Made by a program: the position numbers and the translations under genes
NCBI GenBank assembly: GCA_002306295.1
Contig: DBRI01000010.1
Location: 1 to 48,268, forward strand
DNA from: Patescibacteria group bacterium UBA1372
Lineage (GTDB): Bacteria; Patescibacteriota; Microgenomatia; UBA12405
Length of the DNA stretch: 48,268 bases
Direction: 5' to 3'
Notes under the pieces: model-generated
The model's database searches: none
What the model saw: the letters and a program-made list of their open reading frames with translations, nothing else
Told to the model about the DNA's origin: nothing
In this document: positions 37,401-44,682 of the stretch, one piece after another
Layout of the letters: every line of letters starts with the position of its first letter
How positions within the stretch are numbered: position 1 is the first letter of the stretch

Positions 37401-37952
37401 GACAATGCCGGCAATAATTACGACAATCCACCCTTCTATCTAAACTACACCTTTGCATCTGCATCGGCGATTTCAAACATTGCTTCAACCATCCCAAAAC
37501 TTGTCGAGACAATTTCTCCGAAGAAATCACTTGATATAGAAATTGTGGACAAAGAATCCTCCCTTGACACTGCCTCAGAAAACGAAAATAAAACTAAAAA
37601 AATTCCCCTAGTTACTATTAAAATTGTTGACAAGTACTCAAAACCAATACCACATGTTAAAGTCGAACTACATTCCGATCCTAAAATCGGTTTTACCAAT
37701 GATCAGGGCATAGTAGCCTTTACTGATGTTGATATTGGCCAGCATACCATTAAGGTCAATAGTGATGGTTATACCGGTCAACACCCTATAGATCTGGCTA
37801 ATTCCGACAATCCCCTGGCGGAAGAATTTAAAATCACTGTTCAGGTCACCAAAAAAATCGAACTCCCCTGGCTACTTATAATTATCGCTCTTTGCTCAAT
37901 AATAATATTAGTAACAATAATGGCTCGAAAAAAGAAAAAAATAAGTTCATAA
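34473..37952 (+). CDS. Surface protein with PQQ-like propeller and C-terminal anchor
   Basis: 1159 residues. N-terminal hydrophobic export signal (FLLFFFSLHLG). Residues about 190-620 carry repeated propeller-type blades such as GTIYWNGHGNDVLVAHDAFT, NPDGSVKW, DGTTTWKY and NPDGTLKWKYELG, typical of PQQ-like beta-propellers. Then come Ig-like segments, each with a DTTAPKL or DTLGPN type opening, and a carboxypeptidase-regulatory-like domain (KPIPHVKVELHSDPKIGFTN) near 1055-1110. A C-terminal helix (LPWLLIIIALCSIIILVTIM) and KKKK tail anchor it. Probably an adhesin or scaffold on the cell surface. It sits exactly between two 51-bp direct repeats. Confidence 0.88.
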   Translation: MQFLLFFFSLHLGIARYHPTLAAPVKDNTNGTWEDLYTDSAGISSSSNAGFSVDHVQLKNAEGTFTAPYVANGYIITTTIMPQLVGSWGQVSYTGDIPEGTSVLVQLLDSTNVVYSSTLLSANDIGSTANPLVFSSIPVDQAAAHSNNSQNKFGRVRVKITLQSTDTDLTPTIDSLLVTWTPAVGPFSTQGQSSNKWTTFGGTKHFTNNLPYYNQSIYPALRWTYSIDDNFGGSIVTGVNDDIIIKTRSETNTPGYLVSLDKNTGSVNWSRPQTGPMTYVSFKTSISQDGTIYWNGHGNDVLVAHDAFTGRVKWSHAFVDGHTQETTNIGEDGTIYTIRQPSSSTAFTIYAFNPDGSVKWTSETFDPPGSVSIYAYGPVLDYQDDLYVNCEIRGTNTGYLVKINHTDGTTTWKYNTGDVASFPIVGPDNTVYTANSSYNQEVPKNIFAINPDGTLKWKYELGTNKYAYSKLSLRFDNTLLALRADYQFPATDTSSYIDIINSDTGQLIRTHQINNFFNAFTDYYLNFFTDSQNGYYLSQFTDIDNNGTKDYASFHYYDSDSLQKWTLNFDTGQQIEKAILDQGGDVYLSRYTSTPKTYTVMKLSPWILISNTDSVIVAPGQTISLSATTSMLQTNLESSQANQVQVYFENSNTATLSYSSTNDDGNTIWTGTYTIPTDFSDGAHTYTIEANAANIITDTTLHFSSPASGSENTGITTTGQFTVDTLGPNNFLISPSGYTNDNSPTFSFKKSTDQYSNISHYQINVDTGHDTGYQLSNIPASVDNNNPVWKDDSNYYVQFDQSNQDNTNHTISIDFKQLSNSPLAEGLHSWELTSMDSLGNQSSSSQEFMVDTTAPKLSNLFLANISPVQNGQTYKINNNNPEFSGKAYDEYQGSQIDNDTFQVVSSGPRQLSFNIFKLKPDKSFSTNLSDYEVYLNQTQNFDSIKDTKNVDKSAEFYITLTKTLQPGTYRVAISITDNAGNNYDNPPFYLNYTFASASAISNIASTIPKLVETISPKKSLDIEIVDKESSLDTASENENKTKKIPLVTIKIVDKYSKPIPHVKVELHSDPKIGFTNDQGIVAFTDVDIGQHTIKVNSDGYTGQHPIDLANSDNPLAEEFKITVQVTKKIELPWLLIIIALCSIIILVTIMARKKKKISS

Positions 37953-37991
37953 CAATTTCTTCAATGTTACAATCCCTTAACAGTATTATTT

Positions 37992-38028
37992 CCCCGCCCT
38001 GTCAAGGGAGGGGCCAGGGGAGGGTTTT
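37992..38028. repeat. Palindromic repeat (family A) directly before dnaG
   Basis: CCCCGCCCTGTCAAGGGAGG plus GGCCAGGGGAGGGTTTT, ending at the base before the dnaG ATG. Its AGGGGAGG lies 5-6 nt before the start and could act as the ribosome binding site. Confidence 0.88.
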
Positions 38029-38052
38029 ATGGACCAAGTAGAAGAAATCAAA
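38002..38052 (+). repeat. 51-bp direct repeat, right copy
   Basis: Native copy: half of the palindrome plus the start of dnaG. Matches 34381-34431. Confidence 0.93.
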
Positions 38053-39810
38053 TCAAAAATCGATATCGTTGACCTCATCCAGTCCTATATTCCTCTCAAA
38101 AAACGGGGTAAAAATTTTTGGGCCAATTGTCCTTTTCATGGTGAAAAAACCCCTAGCTTTACCGTCTCTCCCGACCTCCAAATTTTTAAATGTTTTGGTT
38201 GTGGCAAAGCCGGTGACATTTACACCTTTGTAGAGGAGTACGAAAAAATCGAATTTAGAGAAGCTCTAGAGCTTCTAGCCAAACGAGCCGGTATCACTCT
38301 CAAATCAAACCCAGCCCTATCTACAGCCGAAAAAATCAGCCAAAAAATAATTCTCATCAATCAGTTTACTTCGGTTTTTTATCATTATGTCTTGACTAAG
38401 CATCCCCAAGGCAAACCCTCTCTAAAATATTTAAAAAATAGGGGAATAACTGATGACACTATTAAATTATTCAAAATCGGTTTTTCTCCCCCAGATTCCC
38501 GTCAATTATTAAACTTTCTCAAATCCAAGGGTTTTTCTCTAGCAGATATCTTACAAACCGGTACTTTTGGTCAAAAAGGTACCTACACATACGATCGTTT
38601 TAGAGATAGATTAGTTTTTCCCCTTATCGATCATCGGGATCGTATTGTTGCCTTTTCCGGTCGCATTCTTAGCTCTGATAAAAATTTAGCCAAATACATC
38701 AACTCTCCCGAAACTCAGCTTTATCACAAAGGTCATATGTTTTTCGGTCTCAATCTTAGTAAAGATTTTATTCGAAAAGCCGATTCTGCTATCGTAGTTG
38801 AGGGTGAATTTGATCTCATTTCTCCATTTCAAGCTGGATTTCAAAACATTGTTGCTCTCAAGGGTACTGCTTTTACTAGCGATCAGTTGACTCTTTTAAA
38901 ACGTTATACTCAAAATTTAATTTTGGCCCTTGATTCGGATTTTGCTGGAGCCAATGCCGCTCGCAAAAGTATCCAATTGGCCGACTCTTTAGGTTTCAAT
39001 ATCAAAGCCATTGATTTGGGTGATTACAAAGATCCCGATGAGGTTGTTAAAAAAGACTTAAATTTTTTTAAAGGACAAATAAGCAATGCCCAGTCTATTT
39101 GGGACTTTATTATCAATACCGCCATCAAATCCTTCAAATCGGATACTGACCTTGGCAAAAAACAAATCTTAGAGTTCACTTTCCCTTTTATTACCCAAAT
39201 TGATAATTCAGTTATCAAATCTACTTATTTAACCAAACTATCCAATCTCTTAAATGTTGACAAAGAAGCGGTATTTTCTGAAGCTGATAAATTTTCCAAA
39301 AATATAAACATAGATCAAAAGACAAATATCAGTTTACCAGTTCAGCAAGATCCCCAAAATCCTCTCAAAACCGAAAAAATGGAGCACTATTTACTAGTTT
39401 TACTTTTTTCCCACCCCCAGCCCAAAAAGTTTTTTAAAAAAGTCAGCTCTCATTTTGACATTATCACACTGCCCCAATTCACCAAAATTATTGACTATCT
39501 CAAAAAATATAAATTAAAGACATTTTCAGCTTCAAAATTTGTCAAAATTTTACCTCCCGAGTCAGTCGAACTTTTCAATTCTATCTATATCGAATCTCAA
39601 AACGATTTTCAGGACGAAGCCTTTCTCGAAAAGCAAATTATAAAAACTTCTGCCAATATCAATTTAGCCAAATTAAAGCAAAAGCAACATCAATTGAGTG
39701 CCAAAATTGCTCAGGCCGAACAACAAAAAAAGACCACCACTCTCAAAAAACTCCAGTTGGAATATGACTCTCTTCTCAATCAAATCGGTATTTTTCAATC
39801 TAAAATATAG
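38029..39810 (+). CDS. dnaG: DNA primase
   Basis: 593 residues; makes RNA primers at the replication fork. CHC2-type zinc site C34-x2-H37 ... C55-x2-C58 (NCPFHGEKTPSF, FKCFGCGKAGD). The RNA-polymerase core has YDRFRDRLVFPLID and AFSGRIL, and the Toprim part VVEGEFDLIS near 257-267 and ALDSDFAGANA near 300. The C-terminal helicase-binding part is diverged and ends in a coiled coil (KLKQKQHQLSAKIAQAEQQKK). It is followed 33 bp later by rpoD, the classic dnaG-rpoD order. Confidence 0.97.
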   Translation: MDQVEEIKSKIDIVDLIQSYIPLKKRGKNFWANCPFHGEKTPSFTVSPDLQIFKCFGCGKAGDIYTFVEEYEKIEFREALELLAKRAGITLKSNPALSTAEKISQKIILINQFTSVFYHYVLTKHPQGKPSLKYLKNRGITDDTIKLFKIGFSPPDSRQLLNFLKSKGFSLADILQTGTFGQKGTYTYDRFRDRLVFPLIDHRDRIVAFSGRILSSDKNLAKYINSPETQLYHKGHMFFGLNLSKDFIRKADSAIVVEGEFDLISPFQAGFQNIVALKGTAFTSDQLTLLKRYTQNLILALDSDFAGANAARKSIQLADSLGFNIKAIDLGDYKDPDEVVKKDLNFFKGQISNAQSIWDFIINTAIKSFKSDTDLGKKQILEFTFPFITQIDNSVIKSTYLTKLSNLLNVDKEAVFSEADKFSKNINIDQKTNISLPVQQDPQNPLKTEKMEHYLLVLLFSHPQPKKFFKKVSSHFDIITLPQFTKIIDYLKKYKLKTFSASKFVKILPPESVELFNSIYIESQNDFQDEAFLEKQIIKTSANINLAKLKQKQHQLSAKIAQAEQQKKTTTLKKLQLEYDSLLNQIGIFQSKI

Positions 39811-39843
39811 ATTTATACCTGTTTTTGGTATAAAATACAACCA

Positions 39844-40932
39844 ATGTCTGTAGCTTTCAACCTTAGCACCATCAAACAACGTCTCCTTAGAAAATCCAAA
39901 ATCCAAAACTACCTCACCATAGACGATGTTTTGGAGCAGATTCCTCAGCCTCAAAGCCACCTCGACGAGCTTGATACCTTATTTACTTTTCTTTTTGATA
40001 AAGGTGTCGACGTTTTCGACAAAATTTCCGTCGAAGACGAATCAACCACTACTCTATCTAAAGGCGCCAAAACCCAAAAATTATTGACCATGTTAGCTCC
40101 CAAAGTCGGGGTTGATTCCGTCAGGATGTATTTAAAAGAAATCGGTAAAGTTGATTTGTTAACTTTTGAACAGGAAATTCAGCTAGCCAAGGATATCGAA
40201 AAAGGTTCACAGTCAAGTCGGGATCACCTTATTTCTGCCAATTTAAGACTTGTTGTTTCCATTGCCAAAAAATATATTGGCAGGGGACTGACATTTTTAG
40301 ATTTAGTCCAGGAAGGTAATCAGGGCCTCATGCGGGCAGTTGAAAAGTTTGATTGGAGACGCGGTTTTAAATTTTCTACTTACGCCACTTGGTGGATTCG
40401 CCAGGCTATTACTAGAGCTATTGCCGATCAGGCCAAAACCATCCGTATTCCCGTTCATATGGTTGAAACCATCAACAAAGTTTACAAAGCCACCCGTGCT
40501 TTGACTCAAAAATTGGGTCACGAACCGGACATTGACCAAATTGCCGATGAAGTTGGAGTTACAGTTGACAAGGTCGAAGAAATCTATCGTATTTCCCAGG
40601 ATACCACCTCACTTGCCACTCCCGTTGGCGATGATGAAGACTCATTTTTAGGTGATTTTATCGAAGACACCACCCAGCTTTCTCCCTACGAAGAAACCGC
40701 CAAAGAGCTATTAAGAGAATCAATCGAAGAAGTCCTGGATAGTCTTGATGAAAGAGAATCCCGGGTTTTAAGTTTCCGCTTTGGTCTTTGTGGTGAAACC
40801 CCAAAAACACTTGAAGAAGTCGGCAAAATTTTTAATGTCACTAGGGAGCGTATCCGCCAAATCGAAGCCAAAGCCTTAAGAAAATTAAGACATCCCAGTC
40901 GTCGCAAAAAACTTCAAGATTACTTAGAGTAG
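39844..40932 (+). CDS. rpoD: RNA polymerase primary sigma factor
   Basis: 362 residues. Region 1.2 starts at [16 protein letters not shown]; region 2 has [29 protein letters not shown] and [17 protein letters not shown] (-10 recognition); region 3 [13 protein letters not shown]; region 4.2 [28 protein letters not shown] (-35 recognition). Region 1.1 is short. As the only sigma-70 seen and next to dnaG, it is the housekeeping factor. Confidence 0.97.
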   Translation: MSVAFNLSTIKQRLLRKSKIQNYLTIDDVLEQIPQPQSHLDELDTLFTFLFDKGVDVFDKISVEDESTTTLSKGAKTQKLLTMLAPKVGVDSVRMYLKEIGKVDLLTFEQEIQLAKDIEKGSQSSRDHLISANLRLVVSIAKKYIGRGLTFLDLVQEGNQGLMRAVEKFDWRRGFKFSTYATWWIRQAITRAIADQAKTIRIPVHMVETINKVYKATRALTQKLGHEPDIDQIADEVGVTVDKVEEIYRISQDTTSLATPVGDDEDSFLGDFIEDTTQLSPYEETAKELLRESIEEVLDSLDERESRVLSFRFGLCGETPKTLEEVGKIFNVTRERIRQIEAKALRKLRHPSRRKKLQDYLE

Positions 40933-40940
40933 ATAAATTA

Positions 40941-40976
40941 GTCGTCATTGCGAGGTGTGAAACGACGTAGCAATCT
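40941..40976. repeat. Palindromic repeat (family B) after rpoD
   Basis: GTCGTCATTGCGAGG ... ACGACGTAGCAATCTC; the ATTGC and GCAAT arms can pair. A related copy is at 41789-41818. It may help end the dnaG-rpoD message but has no T-run. Confidence 0.7.
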
Positions 40977-41045
40977 CTGTATTTTGTTTCTATATTTGAT
41001 TTATCCAATCTTACTAAAGTACCAGAGCACTAGAGTACTAAAGTA

Positions 41046-41696
41046 CTAGTTATAGTCTTTCCCAAAGCAATCCTCGCCCTTTGTATATCCAGCCTCTATT
41101 GCCTCCTCCTCACTGCAAAACCATCTATCTCCCAAATCTAGGTCTACTTTGGTAATGTTATAGCTTTTGCATCCGGGAAACTTATATATTTTAGTATCAT
41201 GCCCTTCTCTATTATTACCTTTTATTAGGCATTCCTTATCTTCCGCATCCACTCTGCACAAGTCATATACTCCCAATTTCTTTTCTCTTGCTTCTGCCCC
41301 TGCCTGCCTCATATCATCACAGGCGTTAGTTTTATTGCTGTCATATCTGGCCCAGCCACTCTTAACCATTTCCAAATTAACTAGATAATCATCCGTATAT
41401 ACCAGCCCCAACAGTCTGCCATATTCATCTACATATTTACCCACCACTCTCACTTCTTTCCCTAAAGCCAGTTTTTCTAACATTTCCTTAGCCTCCTCAT
41501 ATCCACACATATTCACTTCCGCCGTTTCCATATTATCTAGTCTTATTTGTTGTTTACTATTAAGTTCCAAAGTATCTCCATCAATTATCCTTGCCACCAC
41601 TATTTTATTCACATCTTTTTTACCCTGTTGATAGCTAGTCATACTTATTCCTATCATAGCTATTGCCATCCCTATCCACAAAAAAACTTTTTTCAT
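41046..41696 (-). CDS. Exported thermonuclease-like (SNase) protein with Cys-rich tail
   Basis: 216 residues. N-terminal helix (VFLWIGMAIAMIGISMTSY) for export or anchoring. The SNase domain shows ARIIDGDTLEL, IRLDNMETAEV, VDEYGRLLGLVY and LEMVKSGWARYD, with the catalytic Arg/Glu/Arg positions visible in these blocks. The tail from about 160 has KFPGCKSYN and RWFCSEEEAIEAGY, resembling the small Zn-binding domain seen in Ada-like and related nucleases. Likely degrades external DNA, which would suit a nucleotide-scavenging CPR cell; that role is inferred. Confidence 0.9.
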   Translation of the reverse strand: MKKVFLWIGMAIAMIGISMTSYQQGKKDVNKIVVARIIDGDTLELNSKQQIRLDNMETAEVNMCGYEEAKEMLEKLALGKEVRVVGKYVDEYGRLLGLVYTDDYLVNLEMVKSGWARYDSNKTNACDDMRQAGAEAREKKLGVYDLCRVDAEDKECLIKGNNREGHDTKIYKFPGCKSYNITKVDLDLGDRWFCSEEEAIEAGYTKGEDCFGKDYN

Positions 41697-41858
41697 AAAT
41701 TATTATAAATACTTTTTATACATATGGTTAACAAATAATAAAATTTTAGTTCGTCATTACAACCCTTACTCGTCATTACAACCTCCATCGTCATTGCGAG
41801 CAAGCGCGAAGCAATCTCAATTCTTGACACATTATGGCAAAGTACGTCATCATAAATC
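41697..41858. other. Intergenic stretch with family B repeat units
   Basis: Three successive CGTCATT units (about 41754, 41770, 41789), the last in a full family B hairpin (41789-41818) with CATTGCGAG and GCAATCTC. No gene seen. Confidence 0.7.
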
Positions 41859-42026
41859 ATGCCTAATACTAATATTTCATCAACTAATCAATTCCAAACT
41901 CCTTTCACTCATAGCCGATCTAAAGTATTAAAAGCCTTCGCTGCCACAGGTATTTACTCCAAGGAGTTTCTCAAAGATCTAAAAAAAGGTCTAGAAGATA
42001 ACAAAGATTTTTTCCGAGAATCATAA
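41859..42026 (+). CDS. 55-aa protein, unknown
   Basis: ATG at 41859 to TAA at 42026. A polar N-terminus is followed by FTHSRSKVLKAFAATGIYSK and EFLKDLKKGLEDNKDFFRES, an amphipathic helical pair. Codon use fits the neighbours. Too small to name; the gene is flanked by repeats. Confidence 0.55.
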   Translation: MPNTNISSTNQFQTPFTHSRSKVLKAFAATGIYSKEFLKDLKKGLEDNKDFFRES

Positions 42027-42128
42027 ATTTTTTTAAAATGTAATCCTTTTTTTAATCTAAAATGCTATAATCACTAGCATTCGCACCTTTAAAAATAGTT
42101 TTCAACTTCATTGTTTTTGAAAATTGAA

Positions 42129-42174
42129 AATTGCGAAACGAAGTGAAGTCCCGATAACGAAGTTCATCGGGAAA
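42129..42174. repeat. 46-bp dispersed repeat with hairpin, copy 2
   Basis: Exact match to 28855-28900. Confidence 0.95.
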
Positions 42175-42193
42175 AATTGATAATTGATTTTAT

Positions 42194-42245
42194 TCCTCTG
42201 TAGCCATAGCCCATCCGAAGCTTTAGCGAAGGAGGGTCAGTTGGT
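42194..42245 (+). pseudogene. tRNA-Asn 5' fragment interrupted by a palindromic insert
   Basis: TCCTCTGTAGC equals the first 11 bases of the tRNA, then 32 foreign bases (42205-42236), then TCAGTTGGT, the next 9 bases of the tRNA. Also 18 bp of 5' flank is shared with the intact gene (42176-42204 against 42281-42309, one mismatch). Confidence 0.75.
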
Positions 42246-42298
42246 TTCCAAAGGAAACAATTGTTAATTCGTAATTCATAATTGATAATTGAATTTAT

Positions 42299-42371
42299 TC
42301 CTCTGTAGCTCAGTTGGTAGAGCATCCCGCTGTTAACGGGAGGGTCCGTGGTCCGAGTCCACGCGGAGGAG
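42299..42371 (+). tRNA. tRNA-Asn (GUU)
   Basis: Acceptor TCCTCTG/CGGAGGA (one T-G pair), D-arm GCTC AGTTGGTA GAGC, anticodon stem TCCCG/CGGGA, loop CTGTTAA with anticodon GTT at 42332-42334, T-arm CGTGG TCCGAGT CCACG, discriminator G. CCA not encoded. It stands at the border of accessory DNA. Confidence 0.96.
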
Positions 42372-42563
42372 CTAACGTCAAGATAAATCGGTAAGATACG
42401 CAATAAATGTTCTTAAGTCATGACAAAATAGGATAAATCCATATCTATTTATTAATCGTTACAAATAACCTGTCCAGAATGACTGTATTTTGCTTGAATT
42501 TAAAATAAGCGCATATGTATACTTTTTTTGATGTTTTAAATTTTAAATGAAAAGGATTAATGG

Positions 42564-42569
42564 TATAAT
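42564..42569 (+). promoter_or_regulatory. Extended -10 promoter of the MazG-kinase-GHMP operon
   Basis: TGGTATAATA gives TATAAT with an upstream TG, an extended -10. No good -35 box lies 17 bp upstream. Expected start of transcription is near 42576, leaving about 27 nt of leader. Confidence 0.65.
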
Positions 42570-42602
42570 AAGCCAATTTTATTAATTAAAATAATAAATT
42601 TT

Positions 42603-42941
42603 ATGAAAATTTCTGATATTCAAAAATGGGAAAGAGATTTTTCTTTAAGGAAAGGTATTGCTAAAGATGAAGAAAAGTCTATTAAGATTGCAACATTAAA
42701 ATTATCTGAAGAAGTTGGTGAGGTTTGTAAGGCTATTTTAGAAAAGAAATGGGAAGAAGTTCCAGCTGAAGTAACTGATGTAATTGTCTTTGCTTGTAAG
42801 GTTGCTAATATAGCTGAAGATTTTCATGGTGCTGAAAAATTAGAGGAAGTTTTCAGAAAAAAATTGGAATATTCTGAAACCAGAACATATAACCCTGAAA
42901 TTAATAAGATGGATAAACCAATTAATAAAGATTTCAAATAA
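42603..42941 (+). CDS. MazG-like NTP pyrophosphohydrolase
   Basis: 112 residues, all-alpha NTP-PPase fold. The metal-binding pattern is present: E36-E37-x2-E40 (LSEEVGEVCKAIL) and E56-x2-D59 (AEVTDVIVFA). The family removes pyrophosphate from (often damaged or signalling) nucleotides. First gene of a three-gene operon; its stop overlaps the next start (TAATG). Substrate unknown. Confidence 0.88.
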   Translation: MKISDIQKWERDFSLRKGIAKDEEKSIKIATLKLSEEVGEVCKAILEKKWEEVPAEVTDVIVFACKVANIAEDFHGAEKLEEVFRKKLEYSETRTYNPEINKMDKPINKDFK

Positions 42942-43513
42942 TGAAAAAAGAACTTGATTTAATTAAAGAAAAATTTTCTGAAGAAAAACCTACCTTAATT
43001 ACTTTGGTTGGAGAATCAGGGGCGGGCAAAAGTACACTATGTAAATTTATTGATATTCCAGATATCTGGTATAGTTCAAGCGGAACTATAGTAAAGAGGC
43101 TTAATCAAAAAGGAATTCCAATTTCACATGATAGCATCCATAAATTTGCTAACCAAGCATATTCTGAAAATCCGGAATGGCAAGTTCCAGACATACTTGC
43201 AAGTATGCTTGAAAAAAGAATATTGATTTTAGACGGACCACGCCGAATAAAAGAAGTTCAAGCATTAAGAAAAGAAGATATTAACATGGTAGTTATTAGA
43301 ATCACTGCTAGCCAAGAAGAACGGTTTAAAAGATTACAGTCGCGTGATGGAATAGACAGAAATGATTTTGAAAGAGTTCTTCGCGATGAAAGTCAAGAAA
43401 CAGAATTGGGGCAGTTGTTGTCAATGTCAGATGTAGTTTTTGAAAATAATGGTTCATTGCAAGATATTCAAACAAGAGCACAAGAAATTAGAAATTTTAT
43501 TAAAGGAGAATAA
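42941..43513 (+). CDS. P-loop kinase, UPF0200/dephospho-CoA-kinase-like
   Basis: 190 residues. Walker A GESGAGKST at 24-32. The centre has ILILDGPRRIKEVQALR and the late part ITASQEERFKRLQSRDGIDR, then DVVFENNGSLQDI. This order (DGxR-x2-EV, R-x2-RL-x2-R, N-x-GSL) is that of the archaeal-type UPF0200 nucleotide kinase group and of dephospho-CoA kinases. It is probably a small-molecule or nucleotide kinase. It sits between a nucleotide pyrophosphatase and a GHMP kinase-like gene, one base overlapping the first and directly abutting the second. Confidence 0.85.
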   Translation: MKKELDLIKEKFSEEKPTLITLVGESGAGKSTLCKFIDIPDIWYSSSGTIVKRLNQKGIPISHDSIHKFANQAYSENPEWQVPDILASMLEKRILILDGPRRIKEVQALRKEDINMVVIRITASQEERFKRLQSRDGIDRNDFERVLRDESQETELGQLLSMSDVVFENNGSLQDIQTRAQEIRNFIKGE

Positions 43514-44614
43514 GTGAAACTAGAAGCTAGCCATTATGACACTATTGAATGGAAACCAATTGCAATTGATCCTGGAACTTTTATTAACAAGCCTGAACAT
43601 ACTTATAAATCTAAACTTGGGAAAAAAAGGGAAATTATCTTAAAATCGCCGTGTCGTGTTGATGTGGGTTTAATTGATTATTCAGCTCTAAAATTTACTG
43701 ACCAGAATGATTATAAAGCAGGAGAAATGTCCTTCGCCTGTGATGTTTACACCTATGTAAAGGTAAAACTATTAAATAGATCAAAAATTATTATTGATAG
43801 TGACAGACCGACAATGGTTAAACACTACGCTTTATTGGTTAAAAAGGTCACAGACTATCAAGGTGGATTTGAAATTAAGACTATTGCACCTCCTTATCAC
43901 CATGTCGGATTTGGTTCTAGCGCAGTAATGGCAGAAACAACGGCTTTAGCTATTAATATATTACTTGGAAATCCATTAACAAATCGTGAACTAAGAAATC
44001 TTATTGCATATAATTTTGTTGAAGAAAGTGACAATGATAAGACAAAACTTTTCCCAGGTGCTTCTACGGGTGGTTCCTTTAACACCATTACTAATGGTGG
44101 TTTTGTAATTACTTCTTCAGAATGTGAAAAAATATTTCACGAAAATATTCCAGAAGATATGTCCTTTGTTGTTGGAATTCCTAATGTGGGTGTTAAAGGT
44201 CCGGAAGCTTCTGAGACAGATGTAAATTGTATGGGTTGGGAAAGACACAATGAAAGAATCAACGCAGCAAAGTCTTGTCTGTGGATATTGACTGAGATTA
44301 TGCCTTATTGGGTAAAGGGTGATTATTCAAAAGTAGGGGAAGCTTTTTATAACTATACTTTTTTTGGAGGAAAAGGAATGCAAATGCTATTTTATAGATG
44401 TGATGAGCATGGCATTCTTTTTGAACTAAAAGAAGCAGGGCTAGAAGGCGGTTGGATGACATCTGCTGGACCAGGTCTGGTTGTCTTCACTCAAGACCAG
44501 AAAAAAATTAAAATAGCTCAAAAAATATTTAAGAGAAGAGGTTGTAAACAAATAGTAACTGTCAAAGGTGATAATAGGGGAACGATTGAAGTTAACAATC
44601 TTCCTAAAAAATAA
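43514..44614 (+). CDS. GHMP-kinase-superfamily protein
   Basis: 366 residues from GTG 43514, which directly follows the previous stop and has AAAGGAG six bases upstream. SPCRVDVGLIDYSAL and the phosphate-binding loop HHVGFGSSAVMAETTALAIN (about 129-148) mark the fold. Late FFGGKGMQMLFY and GGWMTSAGPGLVVF match the GHMP C-terminal glycine motif. The opening resembles beta-RFAP-synthase-like members more than galactokinase, but the product is unknown. It could be a sugar or alcohol kinase, or a phosphoribosyl-transfer type enzyme. Confidence 0.85.
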   Translation: MKLEASHYDTIEWKPIAIDPGTFINKPEHTYKSKLGKKREIILKSPCRVDVGLIDYSALKFTDQNDYKAGEMSFACDVYTYVKVKLLNRSKIIIDSDRPTMVKHYALLVKKVTDYQGGFEIKTIAPPYHHVGFGSSAVMAETTALAINILLGNPLTNRELRNLIAYNFVEESDNDKTKLFPGASTGGSFNTITNGGFVITSSECEKIFHENIPEDMSFVVGIPNVGVKGPEASETDVNCMGWERHNERINAAKSCLWILTEIMPYWVKGDYSKVGEAFYNYTFFGGKGMQMLFYRCDEHGILFELKEAGLEGGWMTSAGPGLVVFTQDQKKIKIAQKIFKRRGCKQIVTVKGDNRGTIEVNNLPKK

Positions 44615-44682
44615 ATCTTATTCCTGAAAATTGTTTTTTATGGTTGGAGACTTTAGTTTATTAAATAAATTCCAAATTCGTT

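Larger units (their letters stand above)
42027..42298. other. Repeat-filled stretch upstream of tRNA-Asn
   Basis: Contains the second 46-bp repeat (42129-42174), an interrupted tRNA-Asn 5' fragment (42194-42245), the hairpin GTTTCC-AAA-GGAAAC (42243-42257) and AATTGATAATT-type repeats. A minus-strand reading frame crosses it and the tRNA but is not a gene. Confidence 0.8.

Noticed and set aside
42164..42403. 79-residue minus-strand frame
   Set aside because: It covers the tRNA-Asn gene and several repeats, and the peptide (for example SSSAWTRTTDPPVNSG) is the usual translation artefact of tRNA DNA.
42564..44614. Toxin-antitoxin reading of the MazG-like gene
   Set aside because: MazG is a pyrophosphohydrolase, not MazE/MazF, and the neighbours are kinases, not a toxin.
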